64,000 nucleotides of DNA from Marinobacterium aestuarii (GCF_001651805.1 NZ_CP015839.1:1054001-1118000); one strand, 5' to 3'. Positions 50,972 to 59,622 are shown, counted from the stretch's first letter. Notes: generated by a model not told the origin, from the letters alone. Program-made: numbers and translations.

Positions 50972-52587
50972 TGAAAACACTCGATAAACAGCGTTTCAAT
51001 ATTGCCATTACCGCCATGGGCGGGCAGGGCGGTGGTGTGCTGGCCGACTGGATAGTAGGCATGGCGGAGGCGGCGAACTGGCACGCCCAGACCACCTCGG
51101 TGCCGGGCGTGGCCCAGCGTACCGGGGCGACCATCTACTATCTGGAGCTGTTCCGGCCGCAGCCGGGCGATGCCGATACCAGGCGGCCCGTGCTGTCGCT
51201 GTCACCGGCCAGCGGTGATGTGGACCTGGTGGTCGCGGCTGAGCTGATGGAGGCCGGTCGTGCCCTGCAGCGGGGCTTTGTAACGCCGGATCGCACCACC
51301 CTGATCGCTTCGTCGCACCGGGCCTATGCCGTGGCGGAAAAGGAATCCATGGGCAATGCCATCGCCGACTCTGACTCGGTGCATGTCACGGCGGCGGAAA
51401 TGGCGCAGCGCTATATCTGTTTTGATATGGCAGCCCTGGCCGAGCAATGCCGCAGCGTTGTGAGCGCGGTGCTGTTTGGTGCCATCCATGGCAGCGGCGT
51501 GTTGCCTTTTGGGCGGGAGGAATTTGAGCAGGCCATACGCCGGGGCGGTGTAGGGGTGGATGCCAGCCTTGCCGCCTTTGCCGCCGGTGCCACGCAGGCC
51601 GAGGCCAACCGCAAGCCGGAAAATCCTGTGGTTCCCGGTGCTGTTGCACCGGGCTGGCACTACGGGGGGCAGGACGGCGGTATTCGCCAGCTGCTGGCCG
51701 ACGTGGAGCGGGACTTTGCGCTCGTGCTGCAACCGCTGATTCAGGAAGGGGTGCGCAGAATGCTGGATCACAGCGACCTGCGTTACGCCAGGCGCTATGT
51801 CCAGCGGATGCAGCGGCTGGTGGCCCTGGAAGCCGGGGCGGATGCCGGGGGCAAAGAGGCTGGGCGCTGCAGTACCGTGGCAGCCCGCACCCTGGGGCTC
51901 TGGATGGCCTATGAGGATACGATCCGGGTGGCGGATATCAAAACGCGCTCGCAGCGTTTTGAGCGCCTGTACGACGAGGTGGGTATCGATGCGGACCAGG
52001 TCTCCCACTTCACCGAGTTCATGCACCCGCGGCTCGAAGAAATCGCCGAAACACTGCCCGCGGGTGTCGGGCGCTGGGTGTTGCGCACCGGCTGGGCGGG
52101 GCGGCTGCTGGAAGTCCTGTTCGCCGGCCCGAAAAAGCTCTCGACCCAGAGCCTCTGCGGTTTTGTGTCGCTGTACCTGGTGGCACAGTTACGCCCACTC
52201 AGGCGCTTTTCGTTGCGTGATGCTATCGAGCAGACACAGATTGATGCCTGGCTGGAGCAGCTCGAGGCCACGCTGGTGGCAGACTATGACCTGGGCTGCG
52301 AAGTGGCGGCACTGCCGGAGCTGATCAAGGGCTACAGCAAAACCCGGGAGCGGGGGCTGCGCAGTTTCAGGGCGATTTCGGCAGCGGCCCGGGCGCTCGG
52401 TGGTCGTTCCGATGCCCGTGAGATCCTGCGCAGCCTCAAGGCCGCCGCGCTGCAAAGTGAAGAGGGCTCCGAGCTTGACGCCGCCCTGCAGCGTTATCAG
52501 CTAGGGCACCTGTTCGAGCCACTGCCAGGCAAGCAGCAGGACAGCGCTGGCTGCGCTTCGCAGTATGTTGATGCGGCGGCCCGGTAG
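50971..52587 (+). CDS. iorB: indolepyruvate oxidoreductase beta subunit IorB with DUF6537-type extension
   Basis: 538 residues, far longer than the ~200-residue archaeal IorB. Residues ~1-190 are the catalytic gamma-type domain with FNIAITAMGGQGGGVLADWI near 10. The rest (from about 230) matches the region that follows in fused bacterial IOR proteins (DUF6537-like): DVERDFALVLQPLIQEGVRR near 248, RRFSLRDAIEQTQIDAWLEQ near 410 and LPELIKGYSKTRERGLRSF near 447. So this locus has a split form of the usual single-chain bacterial enzyme. The operator for the next TRAP operon begins 30 bases after its stop. Confidence 0.9.
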   Translation: MKTLDKQRFNIAITAMGGQGGGVLADWIVGMAEAANWHAQTTSVPGVAQRTGATIYYLELFRPQPGDADTRRPVLSLSPASGDVDLVVAAELMEAGRALQRGFVTPDRTTLIASSHRAYAVAEKESMGNAIADSDSVHVTAAEMAQRYICFDMAALAEQCRSVVSAVLFGAIHGSGVLPFGREEFEQAIRRGGVGVDASLAAFAAGATQAEANRKPENPVVPGAVAPGWHYGGQDGGIRQLLADVERDFALVLQPLIQEGVRRMLDHSDLRYARRYVQRMQRLVALEAGADAGGKEAGRCSTVAARTLGLWMAYEDTIRVADIKTRSQRFERLYDEVGIDADQVSHFTEFMHPRLEEIAETLPAGVGRWVLRTGWAGRLLEVLFAGPKKLSTQSLCGFVSLYLVAQLRPLRRFSLRDAIEQTQIDAWLEQLEATLVADYDLGCEVAALPELIKGYSKTRERGLRSFRAISAAARALGGRSDAREILRSLKAAALQSEEGSELDAALQRYQLGHLFEPLPGKQQDSAGCASQYVDAAAR

Positions 52588-52616
52588 GTAGCGCCGGAAT
52601 CCGAGTTTCCATTGGG

Positions 52617-52673
52617 GTTAAAAACGGATAGGGATCGTGAAGTATCGGGATAGTTCGATGCCGGCGCTCTCTG
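52617..52673 (+). promoter_or_regulatory. second copy of the AraC-type operator module, upstream of dctPQM
   Basis: GGATAG at 52626-52631 and 52648-52653 (22-base period), then GCTCTCTG at 52666-52673. AAAAACGGATAG, TATCGGGATAG and GCTCTCTG are identical in sequence and spacing to the antABC upstream region at 40225-40281. Nearby coding parts are unrelated, so the similarity is confined to the promoter. Confidence 0.7.
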
Positions 52674-52783
52674 GTCTGATAGCTGTATCTGGCCCGCAGG
52701 CGTAAGCCGGGTGCCAGACAGCACAGACTGCCCCGTTGCTTGTTCGTGGGCAGAGGCTGCCTATAACAACAATGGAGCTCACC

Positions 52784-53761
52784 ATGATCGACTTCAAACC
52801 CCTGCTGCTGGCGACGTCGCTGGCGCTATCCGCCGTCACGGCCCAGGCCCAGGACTTCCGTCTCGGACTGATAACGCCACCACCCCATATCTGGACCCAG
52901 GCGGCTAACGATTTCGCCACAGCGCTGAATGAAAAGTCCGGCGGGGAGCATCGGGTCTCGGTTTTCCCGGCGCAGCAACTGGGCAATGAAGCCCAGATGG
53001 TACAACAACTGCAAACCGGCGCCCTGGACATGGCCTTTCTGACGATCGCCGAAATATCCAACCGGGTACCGGACTTTGGTGCCCTCTACGCGCCTTACCT
53101 GGTGGACGATATCGATCAGGCTGCGGCCTTGCTGCGCTCCGATGCCGCTGTCGGTCTGCTGGATCAGCTGCCCGCAGGCGCAGGTCTGGTGGGTATCGGC
53201 TACGGCATGGCGGGCATGCGTCAGGTGCTCAGTCGCGAAACCGTGGCGAGCCCTGCGGATCTCAAGGGCAAAAAACTGCGCATAACGCCGTTTGAGCCGA
53301 TCCGCGACTTCTATGCGGCCCTGGGCTCCGCGCCGACACCCCTGCCGTTGCCGGCGGTCTACGATGCCCTGGCCAACGGTCAGGTCGATGCCATCGACAT
53401 GGATTTCGACTCCATCCTGATTCTCAAATTCTATGAACGCGCCGATAACCTGATGATTTCCAACCATATGATGTTTCCGATGGTGGGGGTGGTCTCCGGG
53501 CGTCTGTGGCGCTCGCTGGGCGAGGACGACAGGAACCTGATTCGCAGCAGCATGAAGGTGCAGCTGGACTCTGTCATCGCCCGTTTCCAGGCACAGGAAA
53601 AGGATCAGGAAGCGCAGCTGCGCGGGCTTGATATCACCATCACCGAGTCGGATCGCAGCACTTTCAGCGAGGCGATCGGAGTCTGGGAGCAAACCTGGTC
53701 GGCCAAGGCGCCGGCGCTGGAGTCCCTGCGCAAGGCCGCGGCTGATATCAAGGGCAGCTGA
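52784..53761 (+). CDS. TRAP transporter substrate receptor DctP (second operon)
   Basis: 325 residues from the ATG at 52784 (GGAGCTCACC upstream); a longer frame from 52736 starts before the signal peptide. Sec signal MIDFKPLLLATSLALSAVTA followed by AQAQDF. Typical DctP core: FPAQQLGNEAQMVQQLQTGALDM near residue 62, LKGKKLRITPFEPIRDFYAALG near 165 with Arg (LRI), and LPAVYDALANGQVDAIDMDFDS near 195. It is unlike the receptor at 46571, so the ligands differ. The shared operator suggests an anthranilate-linked aromatic acid. Confidence 0.92.
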   Translation: MIDFKPLLLATSLALSAVTAQAQDFRLGLITPPPHIWTQAANDFATALNEKSGGEHRVSVFPAQQLGNEAQMVQQLQTGALDMAFLTIAEISNRVPDFGALYAPYLVDDIDQAAALLRSDAAVGLLDQLPAGAGLVGIGYGMAGMRQVLSRETVASPADLKGKKLRITPFEPIRDFYAALGSAPTPLPLPAVYDALANGQVDAIDMDFDSILILKFYERADNLMISNHMMFPMVGVVSGRLWRSLGEDDRNLIRSSMKVQLDSVIARFQAQEKDQEAQLRGLDITITESDRSTFSEAIGVWEQTWSAKAPALESLRKAAADIKGS

Positions 53762-53815
53762 TTGACGCTGCACACCCAAACTGCCCCCGGGGTCGGGGGC
53801 ACGCAGGAGAATGCC

Positions 53816-54364
53816 ATGTTGCACAAGGTCTCGAATACTGTTGCCCGGATGGAAACCAGGGTGGCCGCGGTACTGGCAGGGGCTGTCACCCTGCTGGTAC
53901 TGCTGAATATCGCCAGTCGCTCCCTGGGGCATGCCATTTACTGGGTGGATGAGCTGGCGATTTACTGCATGGTCTGGATGGCCTTTTTGACGACCGCCGT
54001 GTTGCTGAAACAGCGTGAGGGGGTGAGTGTGACCCTGCTGACCGACAGCTGCACGCCGGCCGTGCGCAGAGCGCTGTCGCTGTTCAGCGATCTGGTGATC
54101 CTGGTTTTTGCCCTGGTGCTGCTGTGGCTGTGTCTGCGCTGGTATGACCCTGTCACGCTGGCCCAGTCGGGGTTTGATCTGCAGGCGTTTCAAGCCCAGA
54201 CCTTCAATTTTATCTATGCCGAAAACACCAGCACCCTGGGACTGAAAAAGTTCTGGATCTGGCTGGCGTTGCCCTTTTTTGCGGTGTCACTGAGCCTGCA
54301 TGCCCTGAGTAATCTGGTTGAATGTCTGGGCGCGCGACCGGCCCTGGCGGGAGAAGCCGCATGA
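53816..54364 (+). CDS. TRAP transporter small permease subunit DctQ (second operon)
   Basis: 182 residues from the ATG at 53816 with CAGGAGA just upstream; the frame opening at 53762 overlaps the dctP stop. Four hydrophobic segments; IYWVDELAIYCMVWMAFLTT near residue 40 is the family signature. A charged periplasmic loop of ~35 residues (near 108-140) is a little longer than usual. The stop overlaps dctM (ATGA). Confidence 0.9.
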   Translation: MLHKVSNTVARMETRVAAVLAGAVTLLVLLNIASRSLGHAIYWVDELAIYCMVWMAFLTTAVLLKQREGVSVTLLTDSCTPAVRRALSLFSDLVILVFALVLLWLCLRWYDPVTLAQSGFDLQAFQAQTFNFIYAENTSTLGLKKFWIWLALPFFAVSLSLHALSNLVECLGARPALAGEAA

Positions 54365-55620
54365 CCTTGGTGATTTTTTCGGTATTGCTGTTCAGCGCCG
54401 TCCCCATTGCGCTGGTGCTGGCCCTCAGCGCACTCTGGTACATCGCAGTGTCGGGCAATGCGGTGCTGTTTGATTCCTACGCCCAGCAACTCTTTGGCGC
54501 CGTCGAAAGCTATGGTCTGCTGGCCATTCCGCTGTTCATGCTGGCGGGCGAGCTGATGAACGAGGGGGGGCTAACCTCGCGCCTGGTCAACCTGGCCCGC
54601 ATCCTGGTGGGCGGTTTTCGCGGCGGCCTGGCCTATATCAACCTGGTGGCCAACATGATGATGGCGGCGATCATGGGGTCAGCGGCGTCCCAGATTGCCA
54701 TCATGTCCCGCGCCATGGTGCCGGCGATGGAAAAGGAAGGCTACGACAAGTCCTATGCCGCGGCCATTACCGCGGCCGGCGGTCTGCTGTCGCCGATTAT
54801 CCCGCCCTCGATGCTGTTTGTGCTCTTTGGTGTGCTGGCCCAGGTACCCATTGCGGAGATGTTTATTGCCGGCATAGTGCCGGGGCTGATCATGGCGTTG
54901 CTGTTCTTTGTCGCCATCAGCCTGATGGGGCTGGTGCACAGCTACCCCAGGGGCGAGTGGCCCACGCGCCAGCAGGCCCGGCAGTACCTGCTGGCGGGTA
55001 TTCCGGCCGGGCTGATACCGCTGATCATTATCGGTGGCATCCTTGCGGGGCTGGCAACGCCCACCGAGTCGGCGGCACTGGCATCCCTGGGGGCGTTGCT
55101 GATCGGCAAGTATGTTTACAGGGATCTGCAGTATTCCCGCCTGTTCGACATTCTAAAACGCACAGCTTTCAACTCCGGCATGGTGATCATGCTGATCGCC
55201 GTGGCCGGTGTCTTCGGTTGGGTCATCGTATTTGAGGAAATTCCCCAGAACGCGGCCGTCTGGATTGCGGCCCAGACGGCGGACCCCTTTATCTTTCTGC
55301 TGATGGTGGTGGGCATTCTGCTGCTGGTGGGCATGGTGATTGACGGCATCGCCGCGCTGATTCTGGTGGTGCCCATACTGCTGCCCATCGCCCAGCAGCA
55401 GTACGGCATCAGCCCGTACCAGTTTGGCGTGGTGGTGTGCCTGACCCTGGTGCTGGGGTTGCTGACACCTCCGGTGGGTGCCGGGCTCTTTATTGCCTCC
55501 AGCATGACCGGCGAGCCGCCCATGCGGATTTTCCGCGCCCTCTGGCCGTTCCTGATCGCGACCTTGCTGACCCTGGTGCTGCTGAGCTGGAAAGGCGAGT
55601 TGGTGACCCTGCTGCTGTGA
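54361..55620 (+). CDS. TRAP transporter large permease subunit DctM (second operon)
   Basis: 419 residues, ~12 hydrophobic segments. MAAIMGSAASQIAIMSRAMV near residue 101, AAGGLLSPIIPPSMLFVLFG near 137, GGILAGLATPTESAALASLG near 224 and LVLGLLTPPVGAGLFIASSM near 363 are the DctM hairpins. The ATG at 54361 overlaps dctQ; the longer frame is an artefact. The gene ends near a convergent LysR gene, with a hairpin between. Confidence 0.94.
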   Translation: MTLVIFSVLLFSAVPIALVLALSALWYIAVSGNAVLFDSYAQQLFGAVESYGLLAIPLFMLAGELMNEGGLTSRLVNLARILVGGFRGGLAYINLVANMMMAAIMGSAASQIAIMSRAMVPAMEKEGYDKSYAAAITAAGGLLSPIIPPSMLFVLFGVLAQVPIAEMFIAGIVPGLIMALLFFVAISLMGLVHSYPRGEWPTRQQARQYLLAGIPAGLIPLIIIGGILAGLATPTESAALASLGALLIGKYVYRDLQYSRLFDILKRTAFNSGMVIMLIAVAGVFGWVIVFEEIPQNAAVWIAAQTADPFIFLLMVVGILLLVGMVIDGIAALILVVPILLPIAQQQYGISPYQFGVVVCLTLVLGLLTPPVGAGLFIASSMTGEPPMRIFRALWPFLIATLLTLVLLSWKGELVTLLL

Positions 55621-55663
55621 CGGCGAGTCTGATCACACAGTGCTGTCAAGGTTAAGGCTGTTT

Positions 55664-55690
55664 GGCTGTCGATGAACGGCGACAGCCTTT
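55664..55690. terminator. hairpin between convergent dctM and lysR
   Basis: GGCTGTCG/CGACAGCC with an 8-base loop, followed by TTT; a longer imperfect stem extends outward (AAGGCTGT...ACAGCCTT). Confidence 0.55.
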
Positions 55691-55717
55691 GCCGCGTTAA
55701 GGGCAGGGGATTGCGCT

Positions 55718-56623
55718 CTAGAAGTGTTTCAAATCGGCCTGTTTCAGCGCTTTGGCAAGCATCGTGATCGGTGAATCCAGACGCTCGTCCTTGCGCAGTA
55801 CCACCTGCCAGTCCAGATAGAGTCCTGCTTTGGTCACTTTTACCGTACTGAGACCGCCGTGGCGCAGGTAGGGTTTCAGGGCCCAGGTCGGCATGATGGT
55901 GATGCCTGCGCCCGCGCGCACAAACTCCACCACAGCTTCGGTGACGCCGGCGCGGATTACCCTGCGGGGCAGTAGCTGATAGTGGCTGAACAGCTGCTCG
56001 TACTCCCGACCCGGCCCCGGGTTGGTGTGGTAGGTGATATAGGTGTTGTCGGCGATTTCTTCGGGCGATAGCCAGTCCTTGTCTGCGCCGCTATGGCCCT
56101 CTGGTAATACCGCCACCATCTCGTCCCGGAACAGCTTCAGTGTGCGGAAACCCGTCTGTACCACCGTTCCCGACACGATCGACAGGTCGATACTGCCGTT
56201 ACGCAGTGCCGTATAGGGGTCCATCGACACATCCGGAATGATTTCGACGCTGATGCTCGGGTGTGCGCCCATAAAGCCGGTCAGGAAGGGCGGCAGCCAG
56301 TGATAGCTGCCATAGGCTTCATTGCCGATTCGCACCACATGTTCGATTCCCACCGACAGCTTGTTGATATCGTTTTCTGCCCGTTCCAGCTCTCCCAGCA
56401 CCACCCGCGCCGACTGCAACAGGCGTTTGCCGGCGCTGGTGGGGATCAGCTTCTTGTGGCGCCTGTAGAAAAGTTCGGTATTGAGCAGGCGTTCGGCTTC
56501 GCGGATGCGGTGACTCAGCGCCGACTGTGTCAGCCCGATCAGCCCGGCGGCCTCGGAAACGCTGCCGGAGGTGGCGATCGCCAGGATCATCTGCAGATGG
56601 CGGGTGCTGACTCTGGTGCTCAT
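55718..56623 (-). CDS. LysR-family regulator divergent from kynABU
   Basis: 301 residues. N-terminal helix-turn-helix HLQMILAIATSGSVSEAAGLIGLTQSALSHRI around residues 9-40 is classical; the LysR substrate domain (residues ~92-295) follows. TSAGKRLLQSARVVLGELERA is the usual linker helix. It faces kynA with 119 bp between. In Pseudomonas the kyn genes are controlled by an Lrp-type KynR, so a LysR regulator here is different. Its effector may be tryptophan, kynurenine or anthranilate. Confidence 0.9.
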   Translation of the reverse strand: MSTRVSTRHLQMILAIATSGSVSEAAGLIGLTQSALSHRIREAERLLNTELFYRRHKKLIPTSAGKRLLQSARVVLGELERAENDINKLSVGIEHVVRIGNEAYGSYHWLPPFLTGFMGAHPSISVEIIPDVSMDPYTALRNGSIDLSIVSGTVVQTGFRTLKLFRDEMVAVLPEGHSGADKDWLSPEEIADNTYITYHTNPGPGREYEQLFSHYQLLPRRVIRAGVTEAVVEFVRAGAGITIMPTWALKPYLRHGGLSTVKVTKAGLYLDWQVVLRKDERLDSPITMLAKALKQADLKHF

Positions 56624-56742
56624 AAAGTATGTAAAAAACTAATAGAAAGTGGGAATTTTATGAAATTTACATGCAAATCTGCGCTACGTAAACTCACTGC
56701 AACTCAATAACAACAATTCAATAACAGCAAGGGTACCGAACG

Positions 56743-57603
56743 ATGAGCGATGGATGCAGGGCACAGGCGGCGGACAGGCAGCAGGTTAATCTGGACGACG
56801 AGAAGGTCCATTGGGATCAGAACATGAGCTATGGCCAGTATCTGGCGCTGGAGCCGCTGCTGGCCTGCCAGAATCCGGTTTCCGACCAGCATGACGAGAT
56901 GCTGTTCATTGTTATCCATCAGGCCTCGGAACTGTGGATGAAGCTCTGCCTGCACGAGGCCTATGGCGCTGCGAAGCATATCCGCGAGGATAATCTGCGG
57001 CCTGCCTTCAAGATGCTGAGTCGCGTTGCCCGCATCCAGGAACAGCTGATCAATGCCTGGGAAGTACTGGTGACCATGACACCGGCGGACTACGCGAGTT
57101 TTCGCGATGATCTGGGCCAGAGTTCCGGTTTCCAGTCCTACCAGTACCGTGAACTGGAGTTCCTGCTGGGCAACAAGAATGCCCGCATGATCGAGGCGCA
57201 CCGCGCCCATGCGCAGCATTACGCACATCTGCAGGCGGTACTCAAGGCGCCGAGCCTGTACGACATCACGCTGGCACTGCTGCAAAAGCGCGGCTTCGAT
57301 ATTCCCGCCAGCCATCTGCAGCGCGACTGGTCCGAGCCCTACAGTGCCTGCCCGCAGGTCGAGGCGGCCTGGTCCGAGATCTACCGCAATACCTCTAAAT
57401 ACTGGGATCTGTACGAGCTGGCCGAGAAGCTGGTGGACATGGAGTACAACTTTCAGAAATGGCGCTTCAGTCACATGAAAACGGTGGAGCGCATTATCGG
57501 CTATCGCCACGGAACCGGCGGCACCGCCGGCGTGAAATATCTGGTCAAGGCGCTGGACCTGCAGTTCTTCCCGGAACTTTGGTCCGTGCGGACCTCGGTC
57601 TGA
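56743..57603 (+). CDS. kynA: tryptophan 2,3-dioxygenase KynA
   Basis: 286 residues; haem enzyme that opens the indole ring of L-tryptophan to N-formylkynurenine. SYGQYLALEPLLACQNPVSD near residue 28, HDEMLFIVIHQASELWMKL near 50 (distal His), SSGFQSYQYRELEFLLGN near 126, and RFSHMKTVERIIGYRHGTGG near 245 (proximal haem His and substrate loop) are all in place. The first ~15 residues are polar and variable. Start: ATG at 56743, weak ribosome site. First gene of kynA-B-U. Confidence 0.96.
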   Translation: MSDGCRAQAADRQQVNLDDEKVHWDQNMSYGQYLALEPLLACQNPVSDQHDEMLFIVIHQASELWMKLCLHEAYGAAKHIREDNLRPAFKMLSRVARIQEQLINAWEVLVTMTPADYASFRDDLGQSSGFQSYQYRELEFLLGNKNARMIEAHRAHAQHYAHLQAVLKAPSLYDITLALLQKRGFDIPASHLQRDWSEPYSACPQVEAAWSEIYRNTSKYWDLYELAEKLVDMEYNFQKWRFSHMKTVERIIGYRHGTGGTAGVKYLVKALDLQFFPELWSVRTSV

Positions 57604-57612
57604 GGCCCGCCA

Positions 57613-58239
57613 GTGAGCAAGCTCTGGGATATATCACAAAGATTGCGTGCGGGCCTGCCGGTCTGGCCCGGCGATACCGCATTTGAATCCGATCCGCACT
57701 GGGTGCTGGAAAATGGCTGTCCGGTCAATGTGGGGCGCTTTCGCCTCTCGACCCATGCCGGCACCCATGCCGATGCGCCGCTGCACTACGATGCGCAGGG
57801 TCTGCCGATTGCCGAGGTGAGCCTCGAGTATTACATAGGCCCCTGCGTGCTGATCGATGCGACGGTGTCGGGCGCACTGGTGCGCCCGGAGGATATTGCC
57901 GATCAGTTGCCCGCGCGGGTAGAGCGGGTGCTGCTGCGTACCTTCAGACAGTTCCCCCACAATCACTGGCCGGCGGACTTCACCGCCGTCGCGCCCGAGA
58001 CCATCGATCTGATTGCCGCACGCGGCGCCCGCCTGATCGGTATCGACAGCCCGTCGCTGGACCCGCAGAACTCAAAGACGCTGGATGCGCACCGGGCGGT
58101 GCGGCGTCACCGCATGGCGATCCTCGAAGGCCTGGTGCTCGACGGGGTCCCCGCCGGTCCCTACGAGTTGATCGCGCCGCCTTTGAAACTGGACACACTT
58201 GATGCCTCGCCCGTGCGAGCCCTGCTAAGGAGCATTTAA
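57613..58239 (+). CDS. kynB: arylformamidase (kynurenine formamidase) KynB
   Basis: 208 residues, cyclase-like metal-dependent family. Hydrolyses N-formylkynurenine to kynurenine. The metal motif STHAGTHADAPLHYDAQG (HxGTHxDxPxH) lies near residue 48, and IGIDSPSLDPQNSKTLDAH near 135 completes the active site. WDISQRLRAGLPVWPGDTAF at the N-terminus is diagnostic. GTG start 10 bases after kynA. Confidence 0.95.
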   Translation: MSKLWDISQRLRAGLPVWPGDTAFESDPHWVLENGCPVNVGRFRLSTHAGTHADAPLHYDAQGLPIAEVSLEYYIGPCVLIDATVSGALVRPEDIADQLPARVERVLLRTFRQFPHNHWPADFTAVAPETIDLIAARGARLIGIDSPSLDPQNSKTLDAHRAVRRHRMAILEGLVLDGVPAGPYELIAPPLKLDTLDASPVRALLRSI

Positions 58240-58241
58240 GC

Positions 58242-59483
58242 ATGACAACACTGACGCGTGATCACTTCACCACTTTGGATCAGCAGGATCCGCTGGCCGG
58301 TTTTCGGCAAGAATTCGAGCTGCCGGCCGAGCATATCTACCTCAATGGCAATTCGCTCGGCGTGCTGCCCAAAACGGCCAAGGCGCGGGCACGGGATGTG
58401 GTGGAGCAGGAGTGGGGGCAGGGCCTGATCCGCAGCTGGAACACCGCTGACTGGGTGGGCCTGCCGCGCAGGGTTGGTGACAAAATTGCCGGCCTGATTG
58501 GCGCAGATGCTGGCGAAGTGGTGGTGGCGGACTCCACCTCGGTTAACCTGTTCAAGCTGGCGGCGGCGGCGGTAAAGCTGCGCCCCGGGCGCAGCAAGAT
58601 TTTGTCTGAGCCGGGCAACTTCCCCACTGATCTGTATATCCTGCAGGGCCTTGAAGCCTTTATGGACGGTCGTGTGCAGCTGAATACGGTGCACCGCGAC
58701 GAGATTCTGTCGGCCATCGACGAAGATACCGCGCTGCTGGTGCTGACCCAGGTGCACTACAAGAGCGGCAGCATGTTCGACATGGCGGCGATCACGGCCC
58801 GTGCCCATGAAGTGGGAGCGCTGGTGCTGTGGGATCTGAGCCACAGCGCCGGTGCCGTGCCTGTGGCGCTGAACAGCGTCGGTGCCGACTTTGCCATCGG
58901 CTGCGGTTACAAGTACCTCAATGGCGGCCCCGGTGCACCGGGCTTCCTGTTCGTCGCCAAACGCCATCAGGCGCAGCTGCAGCAACCCCTGAGCGGCTGG
59001 TTTGGCCATGCCAGCCCTTTCCAGATGCGTGACGACTACGAACCCGCCCCGGGAATCGAGCGCATGCTGTGCGGTACCACTCCTGTGATCGGTGCCAGTC
59101 TGCTTGAGATCGGGGTCGATATCATGGCCTCGGCCGATATGACGCTGGTACGCGAAAAATCACTGCAGATGGGGCAGCTTTTTATCGAGCTGGCGGAGCA
59201 GCGCCTGGGTGGTTACGGCTTTGGTATTGCCTCGTCGAAGGATCCTGCGTTACGGGGCAGCCAGGTATCACTGACGCACGCGCAGGGCTTCGCCATCATG
59301 CAGGCACTGATTGCGCGCAACATCATTGGTGACTTCCGCGCCCCTGATATCCTGCGTTTTGGCTTTACGCCGCTCTATGTCCGCTTTGTGGATCTCTGGG
59401 ACTGTGTCGATGCACTGGTCGACATTATGGCGACCCGCGACTGGGATCGGCCTGCGTTCAAGAGTCTGACCGCCGTGACCTGA
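58242..59483 (+). CDS. kynU: kynureninase KynU
   Basis: 413 residues; PLP enzyme that cleaves kynurenine to anthranilate and alanine. YLNGNSLGVLPKTA near residue 33, DSTSVNLFKLAAAA near 97, LWDLSHSAGAVPV near 196 and the Schiff-base Lys224 in IGCGYKYLNGGPGAPGF are typical. The start is only 2 bases after kynB. Product anthranilate feeds the ant dioxygenase at 40.3-43.3 kb. Confidence 0.96.
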   Translation: MTTLTRDHFTTLDQQDPLAGFRQEFELPAEHIYLNGNSLGVLPKTAKARARDVVEQEWGQGLIRSWNTADWVGLPRRVGDKIAGLIGADAGEVVVADSTSVNLFKLAAAAVKLRPGRSKILSEPGNFPTDLYILQGLEAFMDGRVQLNTVHRDEILSAIDEDTALLVLTQVHYKSGSMFDMAAITARAHEVGALVLWDLSHSAGAVPVALNSVGADFAIGCGYKYLNGGPGAPGFLFVAKRHQAQLQQPLSGWFGHASPFQMRDDYEPAPGIERMLCGTTPVIGASLLEIGVDIMASADMTLVREKSLQMGQLFIELAEQRLGGYGFGIASSKDPALRGSQVSLTHAQGFAIMQALIARNIIGDFRAPDILRFGFTPLYVRFVDLWDCVDALVDIMATRDWDRPAFKSLTAVT

Positions 59484-59622
59484 GGCATGCGGGAGCTCGC
59501 CTGCACGCGAGCGGCCAGCCCCCATTTGATTCGCCCGCAGAACGGGCGCCTGCGTTTTATGCGCCGCCCGTGCGGCGTAAGGGCGCTCCTGCACATAACT
59601 ATAAGATCAGGAACCATCAAGC

